The notes under the pieces are model-generated. The model made no database searches and had not been told where the DNA came from. It worked only from the letters and a program-made list of their open reading frames with translations. Shown piece after piece: positions 34,760 through 45,115 of a stretch of DNA of 46,592 bases. The stretch is from the NCBI GenBank assembly GCA_002224055.1, contig AZLU01000145.1:1-46592 (forward strand), written 5' to 3'. How positions within the stretch are numbered: position 1 is the stretch's first letter; each line of letters starts with the position of its first letter. Both the position numbers and the translations under genes were made by a program. This stretch comes from Pezizomycotina sp. ARF18 (taxonomy: Eukaryota; Ascomycota).

Positions 34760-35061
34760 CAGAATCGCCCACCTTAGCTTTGGCCTGACCCGATTCTCAC
34801 ACCCGCCAGTTGCTTACGTCTTTGAGTCGCCTTGAAAAAGAAAAAAAAAAAAAACAGTGCCTTGGGTAAAACTTTAGCTTCCCTGGTCTGCACTTCGGAC
34901 GATTATAATAAGGGCCTGTAGAAACGGCACATGGCCGTGAGACATGTCTCTGATCGCAAAATCAATGTCTTAACATCTAATGGTCCCCATAGGGACTTAC
35001 CACGACCACCATGGATCAACTACCAACATGAGCATACACCTTTCACCCCTCTCACTTTGTC
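34011..35061. other. Intergenic region with long homopolymers
   Basis: No gene is recognised. The stretch holds a G16 run (34597-34612), a T31 run (34729-34759) and an A14 run (34841-34854). Its 3' end is the promoter of small secreted protein 1. Confidence 0.5.
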
Positions 35062-35069
35062 TATAAATA
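35062..35069 (+). promoter_or_regulatory. TATA box of small secreted protein 1
   Basis: TATAAATA lies about 100 nt upstream of ATG 35170, with C-rich sequence between, a normal fungal core-promoter spacing. The same octamer precedes the second small secreted protein gene. Confidence 0.55.
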
Positions 35070-35169
35070 TGTCTTCGGATGGTCCTCTCCAGGGATGTTT
35101 CCCCGCCGTCGATCTTCCTAGTCCTCTAAGTTACTTCCCCATCTTTCACAACTCGAACCAAAAAAAAAA

Positions 35170-35802
35170 ATGTGCACTACCAAAACTGTTCTCTCAACCC
35201 TACTCTGCGCGGCAACGGCCGTCAGCGCGATGAGTTTTCCCGGCCCGCTTCCTCGCATGGAAGTCCGCTGCAAGTGCAAGGGCGGCGTCGACGCCGGGCT
35301 TGTAACCGAGCGGCTCTGCCACAACGTTCGCAAGGGGGGTTTCCACTGGGCGGAGCTGACAGAGCTCAAGTGGTGCGCTTACTGGCGGCTCGACGAGCCA
35401 ACCGTGCAGCTTGAACCCGGCGTGCTTCCGGGTCCGGAGTACGCTTTTGAAGACGGGGGGTTGGAGTATGTCATGAGTCCCGACCGGTGTGAGGAGATCG
35501 ATCCCGCTTGCGATAAGCTTGAGCCGTTTTATGTACGTCTCTCCCAAACTTTTTTTTTTTTTGTTTGATTTACTTTTTAAAAGATTTTAAATGCGCTGAC
35601 CTATTTCAATTCTTTCTTTCTTAAACCCCCCCAGTTGCTCCAAGCCGCCGTCGAAGTCCTCGAAGCGAACGCCGAAAGGGCCCAGATGATGGGGGAGCAG
35701 TCCTCGGCCGCGTACGAGTACCCGGGCCAGGTAGCCGCTCTGAACTCTGGCCCCCAAATTCCAGTGGACGGCGCGCCGGCCGAAAACGACGGACAACAGT
35801 AG
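35170..35802 (+). CDS. Small secreted cysteine-rich protein 1
   Basis: An intact two-exon gene: 35170-35532 and 35635-35802, with a 102-nt intron (GTACGT donor, GCTGAC branch, CCCAG acceptor), giving 176 residues. Residues 1-20 (MCTTKTVLSTLLCAATAVSA) form a signal peptide. The mature part has six cysteines at about 34, 36, 50, 69, 107 and 114. It includes RCKCKGG, VTERLCHNVRKGGF and ELKWCAYWR, then a Gly/Pro/Glu-rich segment. The C-terminal exon is a cysteine-free, Ala/Glu-rich helix and an acidic tail. Small size, even cysteine number and no known domain fit the candidate-effector class of plant- or host-associated fungi. The related gene at 39488 shares the C-x-C ... W-C-x-x-W layout. Function is unknown. 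Confidence 0.85.
35533..35634 (+). other. Spliceosomal intron, 102 nt
   Basis: GTACGT donor, ATGCGCTGACC branch region, polypyrimidine stretch and CCCCCCAG acceptor. It joins two phase-0 exons of small secreted protein 1. Confidence 0.85.
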
Positions 35803-36489
35803 CCCGAAGGGGTTATGACGGTCCTCTCCGAGGGAGGTTACTTCCAGTTCCCCCCAACGAACCCGTAGAAAAGTCATACGATGCCTGCAGCGGAGGTCAC
35901 GGTCCAATTTTCTTTTCTTTTCTTTTCTTTTCTTTCTTTCTCCCCCCCCCCCCCACCCCCAAGTTTTTCCTTGCAGAATAATAAAAAATAGATCGATATT
36001 TATATATTATATGCGTTTTATATGTATGTACACGGTTCAATAGGGATATATAATGGCTTTAATAAAGCGCTATTATGTAGTAGTACTTAAGTAGTCACCC
36101 CACAACGCAGGAGCAACTTGTAGCTTTCTCGATCACTTTAAACTTGACAGGTGGCTATGCGCTTGAAAGTGGTCTGTTCCCACAAGAGCCCACAACTGCT
36201 GTCCCGTGCCTAACTGTCATGAAAGTTGGAAAAGAACTCTGGCCTCCGCGAAGTGAACAAAAAAAAAAAAAAAAGACACAAGCGGGAAGAGCAACAGTAT
36301 AGGTTAATCAGCCTAGCGGTTGCAACTATGAAAGAGTACGGATCGAACTTCCTGTGCTCATTGCGAATGATCACTATACAGTGGTACTGAAAACATTGAA
36401 AAAAAAAAAATACCTACATACTAAGAAAGCGTGTAGATAAATCACTCTCCCTGAACATATACGACCCCCCCCCCCCAACTCGGGGCATT
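35803..36489. other. Convergent intergenic region with simple repeats
   Basis: Between two genes that end towards each other. Contains a (TTTTC)n tract near 35909-35940, a C-rich run at about 35942-35954, several A-runs and another C-rich run near 36466. No gene is seen. Confidence 0.5.
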
Positions 36490-37568
36490 TCACACCTCCG
36501 CCAATTCAACAGTTTTGTTCCTCTTCCCCACCGGCTCTGCTGTAGAAGCCGAAGCCTCCAAGTTATCCGGGTGACCAGCCGCCTTACGATGTATCGTCAT
36601 GTTCCCGTGTTCAACTCCGGCCTCAAATCCTTCGCCCTAACACCATTCCACAGCCTCCTACAGTACGGTAAACAAATGATAATAATCGCCGTAGCGCTCT
36701 AGAAACGGATAGGCGAACTCCACGAAGTCGAAGATCTGCCACGCGCCGTGTGGGTGCCTGCCGTTACCGGATCTATAACTTGCGGGATAGTATTGTAGCA
36801 TAGCACTGGTATACCCATGATGATGTTAATGAGACCGGGGTGAATAGACCGTAGGCGGCGAGTTCATTCTTGCGAGAGAGCGTTTCGAGGTTGCGGAGGA
36901 TGTCGAAGGGGATGATGTAGACGAGCACGTCGGTGAAGAGGTTGCAGGCCCCAGGTTGTGGAGTTCCACTCGTGGATCGTGGACCAGCATTCCGGAGGAT
37001 GGACATGTGCCAGTTGCGCCGGAGGGCGAGGCAGGATATTCAAGCGACGGAGGATCTTTTCGAAGGACGGTTAGCTAAAAAGAACACTCTATTCCAATTC
37101 TTTGGTAAGGAGCAAGAAGTGGGTTAAAGAGCTTACTTGAAACAATTCCCCAACTATAACAAACCCCAAGTAACAATAATAAACCACCCCCTCCTCGGAA
37201 AGAAGCTCGTCGAGTTAAGCTCCGAATAAAAAATGGGCAGTGCGGCTTTACACGCGTATAATATGCTCTGTGGCATTGGTCATGGCGTCGGCGATGTTGC
37301 AGATGAGGAACATGAGGTACGCGAGGACGAGGAAGATTTCGCGCCAGGGACGCTGGTGGAAGCGCAGTTGAACGTAGAGGCGCGCGAGGACGAAGAGGGT
37401 TGTGGGGAGGGTTATTACCCATTCGAAGACCTGTAAGGTAGAGTTAGTGTACGGTTTGGTAGACGTCCATGTTCCTTTGTGATTGGCTTAGAGGAGGAAG
37501 AGGACTCAGAGCGTCTAAGGACTTACGACAACGGACCAGCCCCGTGTTCTTAGATCTGCGCCCGCCAT
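36490..37568 (-). CDS. Fungal rhodopsin-like integral membrane protein 3
   Basis: Start ATG 37568 (MAGADLRTRGWSVV), then a 96-nt intron (37526-37431). Exon 2 encodes VFEWVITLPTTLFVLARLYV, FHQRPWREIFLVLAYLMFLI and CNIADAMTNATEH, matching the first helices of the family. A second intron (37136-37075) leads to SILRNAGPRSTSGTPQPG, then ACNLFTDVLVYIIPFDILRN, LETLSRKNELAAYGLFT and, shifted, LINIIMGIPVLCYN. These are the later helices with the N-L-x-T-D motif. The C-terminal tail is hydrophilic (GNMTIHRKAAGHPDNLEAS, GKRNKTVELAEV). Shifts occur near 37240, 37050, 36835 and 36630. It is more diverged than the copies at 13580 and 23832, and the helix 1-2 W-Q-G-D-D-Y motif is not visible. Membership is therefore likely but not certain. 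Confidence 0.65.
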
Positions 37569-39348
37569 TGTGCTGATTTAGGCCAAAGATTAAGAGCAGG
37601 TATGAGTTCCTGGAGCCAGAGAAGGGATATGTCCCTTGCGTTTAACGGTAGATATGGAGCTTCCGGCCGCCCGTGGTATCTCCTGGGCAGTCTTGGAGAG
37701 CGAATTCATCGCCGTTTTATACGCTTTTCCCTACGGAAGACTCCAGACTACGACTTCTAGTGCAACTGGTCATTCCAGATCTATCGTCTCGATTGAATAC
37801 GAACCCCCGGACCCTTCATGAACATTAGTTGAAACTTGAGTAAGTAAACTTTCTCGAAGCCATGAAAGTATAATACCATAACATTACACGCATCTGTAGC
37901 TTTGGGAAAAGATAGATGCTAATAACCGCATATCACCAAAGTGCTTTACTGGGCAAAATAGAAGCGCTGAGGAATTTTAGAGTCCGACGTTCGAAAAAGG
38001 CGCTGAGAAACTGCAGGAACGTTTATTTTCTCTTGCGGTTAACTCGATGCGATAATGTTCTGGCGTTTTTGCGGAGCGGGGAGGCTTCCGTGGCCACCAA
38101 TCAGGGTTGTCCTCAGCCGACACCGCAGCAATGGTTTGGGCACCGGTCTGTCAAGGCTTTAAGGGTTTCTTGGCCATTTACCCCGATTTCACAGATCGAA
38201 TTTTCGTTATCTCTGAAGTTTTTCCTGATTAATGACAGGAAAAAATCCGCATTAATTTTTCCGTGGCGTTAAAGAAAAAACTTTGTTCGGTGGAAGAAAA
38301 GTTTTTCATAGTGGTGTTTAAGGCTCTCATGTAGACAAAATAAATGTTCCCGCAAGTTGTTCACTGCGTTTCCTCGCAACCTGTTTAACTCACTGTGAGG
38401 ACTACCAACCGTGGATTCCGCCTCTGATTCCTAACGACTTGAAACATGAAGGTGCATTCTTTCTTTGGCGTTCACGTACATCACATGGCTAGTGGCCACA
38501 CAATCATCAAAGCGTTGAACGTGGCAATGGCGTGGTGTTTGGAGGTTCGATTTTATCCTAGCGGGATGAAAGTTTATACACTGGGGAGTTCCGTTATACT
38601 CTAAAGCGTATAGTAGCTAAGAAACTGCTTCGCCTCCCTATGGGATTGCCTTATCTAGGAGGAAATCATGGGCTTTCAAGCTGAAGAGTTGAATAACTTG
38701 AGAAGTTAAGTGGCGATACTTGAGAAGTGATTATCTATATGTTTAACGTAGAAAACCTGCGAATAAGCACGTTAACTACGGTTGAATAAGGATGTCCTCC
38801 TTAAGTAGCTATGCGCAGTTTTGGAAAACGCTAAATATCTAGGCGCAATGCTTGTTAATTCGTTAGTATCTAGAATATTTGGTCTATCAGTGCGATGCCA
38901 GAAGACCGTACATATCATATGCATGTGCGCTAATTGGAAGGAATAAAAGGTTCTTAAGGCGCATTAAAGTGACACCAGCCCAAAACTAAGAGCACGGGAA
39001 GATGATTGAAGACCTTTCGATAGAAAACCGATAGTGGCTGAAGTAGAAGGATTTTGCATGGAACAAATCCATCAGCTGAGGTTTTCTAATATTGGGCATG
39101 ACAACGAAAAAAACACATTTCTTGGAGGTTCTAGGAGTTGTTCTAGAGGTGCTTCCATGAGAAGAAAGAAACAAATTTCCCCACTGCTGAGAGTTGGAAG
39201 AGCGCCGTTTATGGCTTTTATTCCTGTGCCCTCTCGTTCAGACCGTCGCATTGTAAACCGAGATTACGGTGTAATTTATTTTTTGTGCAACCTGAAGGCA
39301 CAGCAATGAAGTCCTCAGGAATTGCTTCTACTCAGGATTATAAATATA
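37569..39348. other. 1.8-kb intergenic region
   Basis: Only short open frames without motif or continuation occur (for example 37916-38272). No RNA gene or repeat is recognised. It should contain the promoter of the minus-strand gene starting at 37568. Confidence 0.4.
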
Positions 39349-39356
39349 GGCGGTTT
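39349..39356 (+). promoter_or_regulatory. TATA box of small secreted protein 2
   Basis: TATAAATA about 130 nt upstream of ATG 39488, the same octamer as upstream of small secreted protein 1. Confidence 0.5.
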
Positions 39357-39487
39357 CTGCATGCTCTTCTAACAGTACTATAGTTCAGCATCAACATTCA
39401 GAATCGCCAGTTCAATCCATATCGCAAAATCCACACACAGAAACCTCGCACCCTACCAGAACACTTTACTCCAACCAAACGATAAAT

Positions 39488-39828
39488 ATGAAGGTCCAAT
39501 TCTCCGCCTTAATTACCCTCCTCCCGATCGTCTTCCCGCTCGTTTTCGCCGCCCCGCCGGAAGCAAAATCGGGTGCCCTCAACACCGAGCCACTTCTACG
39601 ATTCCAGTGCATGTGTTCTATCTTCGTGGGCACAGTATGGGTCGGCGACGAGCCCTCGCTACGATTACAAGAGACGTATGCAAGCGGGCCAACCATTTCC
39701 ACATCATGGATACCGGGATGAAAGCGGATTGGTGCCATGTCTGGTCGAAGGATGATTCCGTCAGCACGCCCGACGACGTTCTTAAACACCCGGGAGTCCA
39801 GGGTGGTGCGAATACATGGGCAAGCTAG
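39488..39828 (+). CDS. Small secreted cysteine-rich protein 2 (one frame shift)
   Basis: Residues 1-21 (MKVQFSALITLLPIVFPLVF plus A) form a signal peptide, cleaved before APPEAKS. The mature part begins with a short variable region and FQCMCSIFVGTVWVGDEP. Near 39657 the frame changes: the continuation TITRDVCKRANHFHIMDTG, then MKADWCHVWSKDDSVSTPDD, runs to a stop at 39826. The shift is most simply one missing base in a G pair, giving about 113 residues and four cysteines (about 41, 43, 65, 83). The C-x-C ... V-C ... W-C-x-x-W spacing parallels small secreted protein 1 (C34, C36, C50, C69), so the two are probable diverged paralogues. Function is unknown; candidate effector. Confidence 0.7.
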
Positions 39829-41184
39829 ACGGATTGCAGTGTGAAATTGATATGATATGATGTTCTTAATGGATCGAGATAAATTATGGAGAGCGTACGG
39901 CAAGGTTGGGGAATTAGAGTACAAGGTGCAAAGAGAAACTAGATCACCACCATGGAGGATTTTTGGACAAGCATACCCGGGCGGCCTGGGATCGGATATA
40001 CCGAGACGCAGGATGCGTGTGCATGTTAGCTATAAAATCCGGAGTTTTTTAAGAACCTCAATCTTATATTTAGTATATAGTGTATTTCAATCGCTTTACT
40101 ATTAGTATATTACACCGTATCTTCTTTTATAAAGGAATGAGTACACGCCGCGTAAATTTTGAAAAACTTGGACGAAGCAGTAAACAAGACATGAAGTACA
40201 CCAGCAGAAATTGACGTATAGCGATACTTGGAATTGGCCTTGAAGTATGGGATCATGAAGTTTAAGTATTGGTCAGAACCCCTACGCACGCCAGTAAGAG
40301 CCTCACAGAGCTCTCGGAATCTTCGTGTAACGATCGTGAGCCTAATATATTGGTGCCTATAGCTCTACGTGCCAAAGACAGGTCTATGAGGACCTCGCCT
40401 GTACGGCATACACCTGCCTTTTAACAATAAGCTTATTTGACGTATAAAGGATAGTTTCACCAGAAAAAGGACCAATAGCATCCAAAGCGCTGTGTCCCTC
40501 ATTTGCTTTTCGGGCGAGAATAGACTCGAATCCACGCTAACGCCCAAAAGGTATACGGCTGTAGGGGTTCACGAACGTGACTCGGCCTTGGCCAGGGCGA
40601 AGCAAATTGTGGACCTGCAGGCGCAAAAATAGAAATGACCAAGCAAATAAGAACGGCACTCAACGGCTCCAGTGAAGAGCGGTTTCATCCATATTGAACC
40701 CAAACTCGAGGATCGGAATTCCTGTGCATAATAGCCTTTAACGATTGATAGAATGGTCAAAGCCCTCGAAAATGGCCGTCAAACTATCTTATCCAGTGGG
40801 CTTGGTTCTTGGACGACTGCAGATTATTAGAAATAGTCGTCGCCTTGAGGTAGTCGTTAGTTATAGTCTAAAATGCGCAGCCAGCGGAAGGATAGGCCGT
40901 TCCTCTCAAATACGGGAAGGCGTATTCTATTCTGATCCTCGATTGGCAATAAGGCTGTCATACAAGGGATATGCTGGTTCATGATCATCTCCTTTTATAG
41001 GCCACGCCTCCCGCACTATTTTGGGAATCATTAATAACGGCATATACTTATATATTCTTCACGGAGACCGTTAGACAAAGTTTCGCAGGATTTTTTGGAC
41101 GAAAGTTGGAGTAACAGTTTTATCAGATATTCCACTGTGGGAGGATCGGGTTCGATTCTTAGGAGGTTTGAGCGATCAACCACG
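39829..41184. other. 1.4-kb intergenic region with a possible transposase remnant
   Basis: No intact gene. A minus-strand reading near 40712-40671 gives FGFNMDETALHWSR, recorded separately. The remainder shows only short ORFs. Confidence 0.4.
40671..40712 (-). mobile_element. Possible pogo/Tigger-like DDE transposase remnant
   Basis: The minus-strand frame reads FGFNMDETALHWSR then TGA. N-M-D-E-T-A/G is the first catalytic-Asp block of pogo/Tigger (DDE_1) transposases common in ascomycetes. Nothing convincing precedes or follows it, so this may be a short decayed fragment or chance. Confidence 0.3.
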
Positions 41185-43211
41185 ATGAGCGACGATTTTG
41201 ACTGGACAAAGAATGTCAATCATTCGAACCCCTTAGAGGCCTTACGACTCATACGGGCTCTTCTATGGCTATTCTTGGTATGAGAAAATATTTTATATGA
41301 GATTGTCCGACGTTACAACTCTTCCTTTCAAAGAAGTGCTGACCGTTTTTCCTGTTCTTCCAGGGACGACACTGTATATCGACGGTGGAGAGTATTACAC
41401 CTCTGGTTTCAACGGGACAACTGAAAGCGATGGCCCTCCCGACTTCGATAGCAACTGGGCCGCCAGTACGATATCCCTTTTCCTTCGAGAACTCACGCGA
41501 TCCTCCACGTAGCTAACCTCTCGTACTTTTTCGTAGGTGATTACCTCTACACCCTCGACCTCAAGAAACCCTACATCAGCCGCAACTTTACCGAAATGTC
41601 CAGCGGCATGAAAGCGATTAAAAAGTCGAACACGCCGGGCTGGTCGTCGACAATAGGCGGGAGCATACGGACGGTTGGGATAAATTTTACCACGCGGGAG
41701 GCATACAGACGCACTACAAATTGCCAGGAAACGCGGCGACGGCGTGGTCGTACGATGGGATGAAGTTTGCGCCGGAGACGCTGACGGAGACGTGGAAGCG
41801 CTAGAAACTCACAATGGCGCGAGCGCGGCGTCGCCCGATGGGACGATATATTACTTTGCCGGCCAAGCGAGTAATGGGACAGCTGTAGCGGATCTAGTAG
41901 CGTGGGACACGACGAAAGGCGAGGTAGAGGTTTTGAGTACGGAGAACCCGTTTGTAGCGAATACTGGACTCGTAGGGACGACGCTGCACTGGATACCGGT
42001 CGGGCTGAAAGGCTCTGTTGTATCTTTTGGTGGTAGTTTGATGTCAGGCGCGGATTCTAGTCAAGGGTAAGAGATAGTGTATAACTTCCTCGCTCTTGAC
42101 ACTCCTCGTGCTGACAATGTGTTTTAGAACCCAATGACAAAAGCCGCCGTCTTCGATATCGCGAACAAGAAATGGTACACGCAGCCGTTAGTCACCCAGG
42201 CCGATGACGAAGAATTCCCACGGACCCGAAAATTCTTCGCCGCAGTAACCCCTTCGCCCAACAAATCGCAAAAGAACTGGGACATCTTAGTCTACGGCGG
42301 TCTCACCGGGGAAGCGACGCCGGGATCGCCCGGGGAGACCGGTACGACGACGTGTGGGCACTCACGCTGCCGTCCTTCCAGTGGCTGAAGTACTACACCC
42401 AGCCTGGCGGCGGAACTGGGCAAGTACAACAGGAGCTGTACCATGCTCCACGACCGGTACCTGACGTTCCTAAACCAGGTCCCGACGAACGCCGACACGA
42501 CCAAAAAGAACGACGACCTCTTCGCGTTTTACGATATCGTAAACGCGAAGGGATTCAACGCGGGCGGGTTTGTGGAGTACGATCCGACGCTGAAGGGGTA
42601 TTCGTCACCGCTGAAGGTTCAGGTGGCCATAGCTAATCCGTAAGTCTCCAGAACCTAGATTCCGTGCGTTTGAAATGAAAGTGAATATTCTGAGGATTAA
42701 CAAAACTGTGAACTTTTGTAGTGTAAAGAATAATCTCGTTCCCGGTCTCGAGAGGCTCTTTATAACATCGTACTTCGATCCGAACAACACGTCCGCCCTC
42801 ACATCCGCCGGCCAGCCGAGCATGCTCGCCAAAACTTCGACATCGCATACGGGCGCAATCGCGGGCGGCGTAGTCGGCGGTATAGCCGTCATCGCCGTCA
42901 TCGCCGGCCTGCTGTTCTTCTTCCTACGCCGGAATAAGCGGAAGGGGAATAGGCATTTCGAAAACGTTCCCGGGCAGGGTGGAACTTCGGACGAGAGCAA
43001 GGTCGAATTACCCGCGATACCGCCGCCGCCAAACATACCCGCACGACAGTGGGGCGTACCAGGTGGTTCCGCAGACTACGCATGAGGTTTACGGCGACGA
43101 GGCGGGTCAATGGAAGCCTCCCCATACCCCGGCGCCGCCTGCGGCAGAGCTAAGTACGGATTTCGGTCATGGACCTGTTGAATGCCTGCGAGCCCGAAAA
43201 CCCAGCGGTGA
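41185..43211 (+). CDS. Kelch-repeat protein with one C-terminal transmembrane helix
   Basis: Beta-propeller (Kelch-like) blades are visible across several exons: GTTLYIDGGEYYTSGFNGTT, then DYLYTLDLKKP, HAGGIQTHYKLPGNAATAWS, SPDGTIYYFAGQASNGT, GSVVSFGGSL and, after a 61-nt intron (42067-42127), TKAAVFDIANKKWYTQPL, NWDILVYGGLTG and DVWALTLPSFQWLKYY. A further intron (42640-42721) precedes the juxtamembrane part, HTGAIAGGVVGGIAVIAVIA with GLLFFFLRR, a single membrane helix followed by basic residues. The cytosolic tail is Pro-rich (PAIPPPPNIPA). This architecture is common among fungal cell-surface Kelch proteins. The 5' end is uncertain: ATG 41185 lies in a short exon ending LLWLFLV, perhaps a signal anchor. 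Several shifts interrupt the frame; the tail could end at 43211 or 43242. Confidence 0.68.
42067..42127 (+). other. Spliceosomal intron, 61 nt
   Basis: GTAAGA donor and TTTTAG acceptor with a TGACA branch-like stretch. It separates two Kelch blades of the gene. Confidence 0.65.
42640..42721 (+). other. Spliceosomal intron, 82 nt
   Basis: GTAAGT donor and TTTTGTAG acceptor, lying between the propeller and the transmembrane part of the Kelch protein. Confidence 0.65.
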
Positions 43212-43473
43212 CAATAAGTTCGTAGGCTCTTTCATTCGATGATATGTATTAGTAACGGCCGCAGCAAAAAGTCGAGGTATAGGGTCAATGTGTATATGTG
43301 AACGACGGCCTTCAGCTATCCACGGACGCAGATTATTCTATATTATGAGTAATTCTTTGAAAAATTATCTGGAGTTTTGTATTTTTGTATATTTACATTT
43401 TTTTGTACATTTACCCGGAGAGATAGGAGTATAGTGAAGAGTAATAATACCCAAATAAACTAAGTTTAAGGTT

Positions 43474-44115
43474 CTAAGTTTTTATCTTTCGAGCAGTCTT
43501 TCCACCTTCACCATCTGCGCATTCGCGATCCTGATCTCCAACTTGCTTCTCCAAAAGCGCCTTATCCGGGGAGTCTTCCTCGTATTCTCGCTCGAGGGCC
43601 CTTGCCATCTCTTCGCTGATCTTCCTGACCCGCCTTGTCATATTTCCCGCATCCTTGATATCTTGCGGATCTAGGCGGCCGCCGGTAGTATTTTCTTCAG
43701 CCATATGGCGGGCAAGTTGCCGTAGGTGATCTACTGCATCTTGCAGCTCTTCTTGGGTTGAATGTAAGCTTCGACTATTGAATCGTTTTGCGAGTCGTGG
43801 TAGAGGAGACACTGGTCGTCTACGTGGTGAGTGATAGCGGCGATGGTGGTGGTCGTGGTCGTGGTCATGGTCCGCATCCTCAACGTCGGCCGATGCGTGT
43901 GGAGGGCGATGAGGACCAGCATGCAACCCGCCGATGTGGATCGTTGTATCTGCGTGCAGTGTGGGCGGAATCGAATCATCGCGCTTCTCGTTCTGCCGCG
44001 ACGGGGCTTGCGGATATACCTCCGTCTGAGGACTGCCGTCGCGATCTTCGATGTCGAGTAGGTCGGCGCCTGGCGTTGCGAGGACCAGCACGACGAAAGC
44101 GAGCATGAGAACCAT
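43474..44115 (-). CDS. Secreted His-rich protein with two dibasic (Kex2-type) sites
   Basis: The open frame extends upstream to 44256, but ATG 44115 gives a proper signal peptide (MVLMLAFVVLVLATPGADLL) and 213 residues. After it comes an acidic propeptide-like segment ending NEKR (residues 42-45). A His/Asp-rich stretch follows (about 54-95, with ADHDHDHDHHH), then an Arg/Pro-rich stretch and a second LAKR (108-111). The rest is a charged helical region (EELQDAVDHLRQLARHMAEE, RRVRKISEEMARALEREYEE) with one Cys near the end. Lys-Arg sites flanking the His-rich part suggest Golgi processing by Kex2, which would release a metal-binding-type His-rich peptide and a helical C-terminal product. The frame is intact, unlike most neighbours. 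No named family is recognised. Confidence 0.72.
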   Translation of the reverse strand: MVLMLAFVVLVLATPGADLLDIEDRDGSPQTEVYPQAPSRQNEKRDDSIPPTLHADTTIHIGGLHAGPHRPPHASADVEDADHDHDHDHHHRRYHSPRRRPVSPLPRLAKRFNSRSLHSTQEELQDAVDHLRQLARHMAEENTTGGRLDPQDIKDAGNMTRRVRKISEEMARALEREYEEDSPDKALLEKQVGDQDRECADGEGGKTARKIKT

Positions 44116-45115
44116 GTACCGATACCACCGTCGCGTAGGAGATCCATGGCACCTAGTTTTAAGGAAGAGAATGACATGCGAGCCATTGTGAATCAAACTT
44201 AGGGCTGGGATATTGAGGGTTTTGATGAGAACAAGTACGGTGTTCGAGATTGGCACAAGGCGTGGCTTAAGTTAAGCTCTGTGAGGCCTGGACTATTGAG
44301 GGTCTGGACCACGCAGAAGCTAGAAATTCTTTGTGTTCGAACAATAAGCAACCCTCCGCGGAGCGTACCACGGTAGCGATTCGAGATGAAATAGACGCAC
44401 TGTATCATGCCTACCGCAGCAATTGTGGTGGTATGAAAGCGAACCTGAATTTTCTTACTAAAACATTGACTCGCGAGACTCATGGAGCACGGTGTACACC
44501 TAGTACACTGATACTTTGCTTCATACGATCCTGTACGTAGCAGCAACTCTTAGGTTGGCTTTAGAACCTAAAACTGGGAACGACTATATCGAGATCGCAA
44601 ATATCAGCAATTTAAATGAATTTTCAATTTCACTAGTGCGCGCGTGTACTAGTGAGGCCAAGAGCCTGGTATCACTCATTGTATTATAGTTCCTATGACA
44701 ACTTCAAACCCTCAATGACCTCATATCTAAGGGTTCAACCGGGGCGTGATTCATTATCTTTTTGTGACTTCGTGATATTCACGACTTTCACGGTCATATC
44801 GCTGTTTGCCGCTTGGCTGATGCATTAACTAGGTAAATTTCGTTTTTATAGAAGCCTGCCGGAGGCTTAGAAGGAGAGCTATCACTAGGTTACTACTAAA
44901 CTTTCTTGCGACAATGGAGGGGAGCACGATCGAATAACTCAAGCTTTCGACCAACATGAAAGTCAACTCAAGTGTGGAATCAATTTGCCACATCGCCAAA
45001 GACAAATTCAAATCATCCAGAAAATAGATTGTCATTCATCGACACCTCATCCATAATCGACTGGCCAGGATACCTTGATATCAGTTCATAACTTGAAGTA
45101 TCTCAATCCAATATC
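44116..45115. other. 1.0-kb divergent intergenic region
   Basis: It separates the minus-strand His-rich gene from the plus-strand gene at 45116 and should carry both promoters. Short ORFs here show no coding character. Confidence 0.45.

Noticed and set aside
41140-41160. GGGTTCGATTC as a tRNA T-arm
   Set aside because: No D-arm, anticodon arm or complementary acceptor stem is found upstream.
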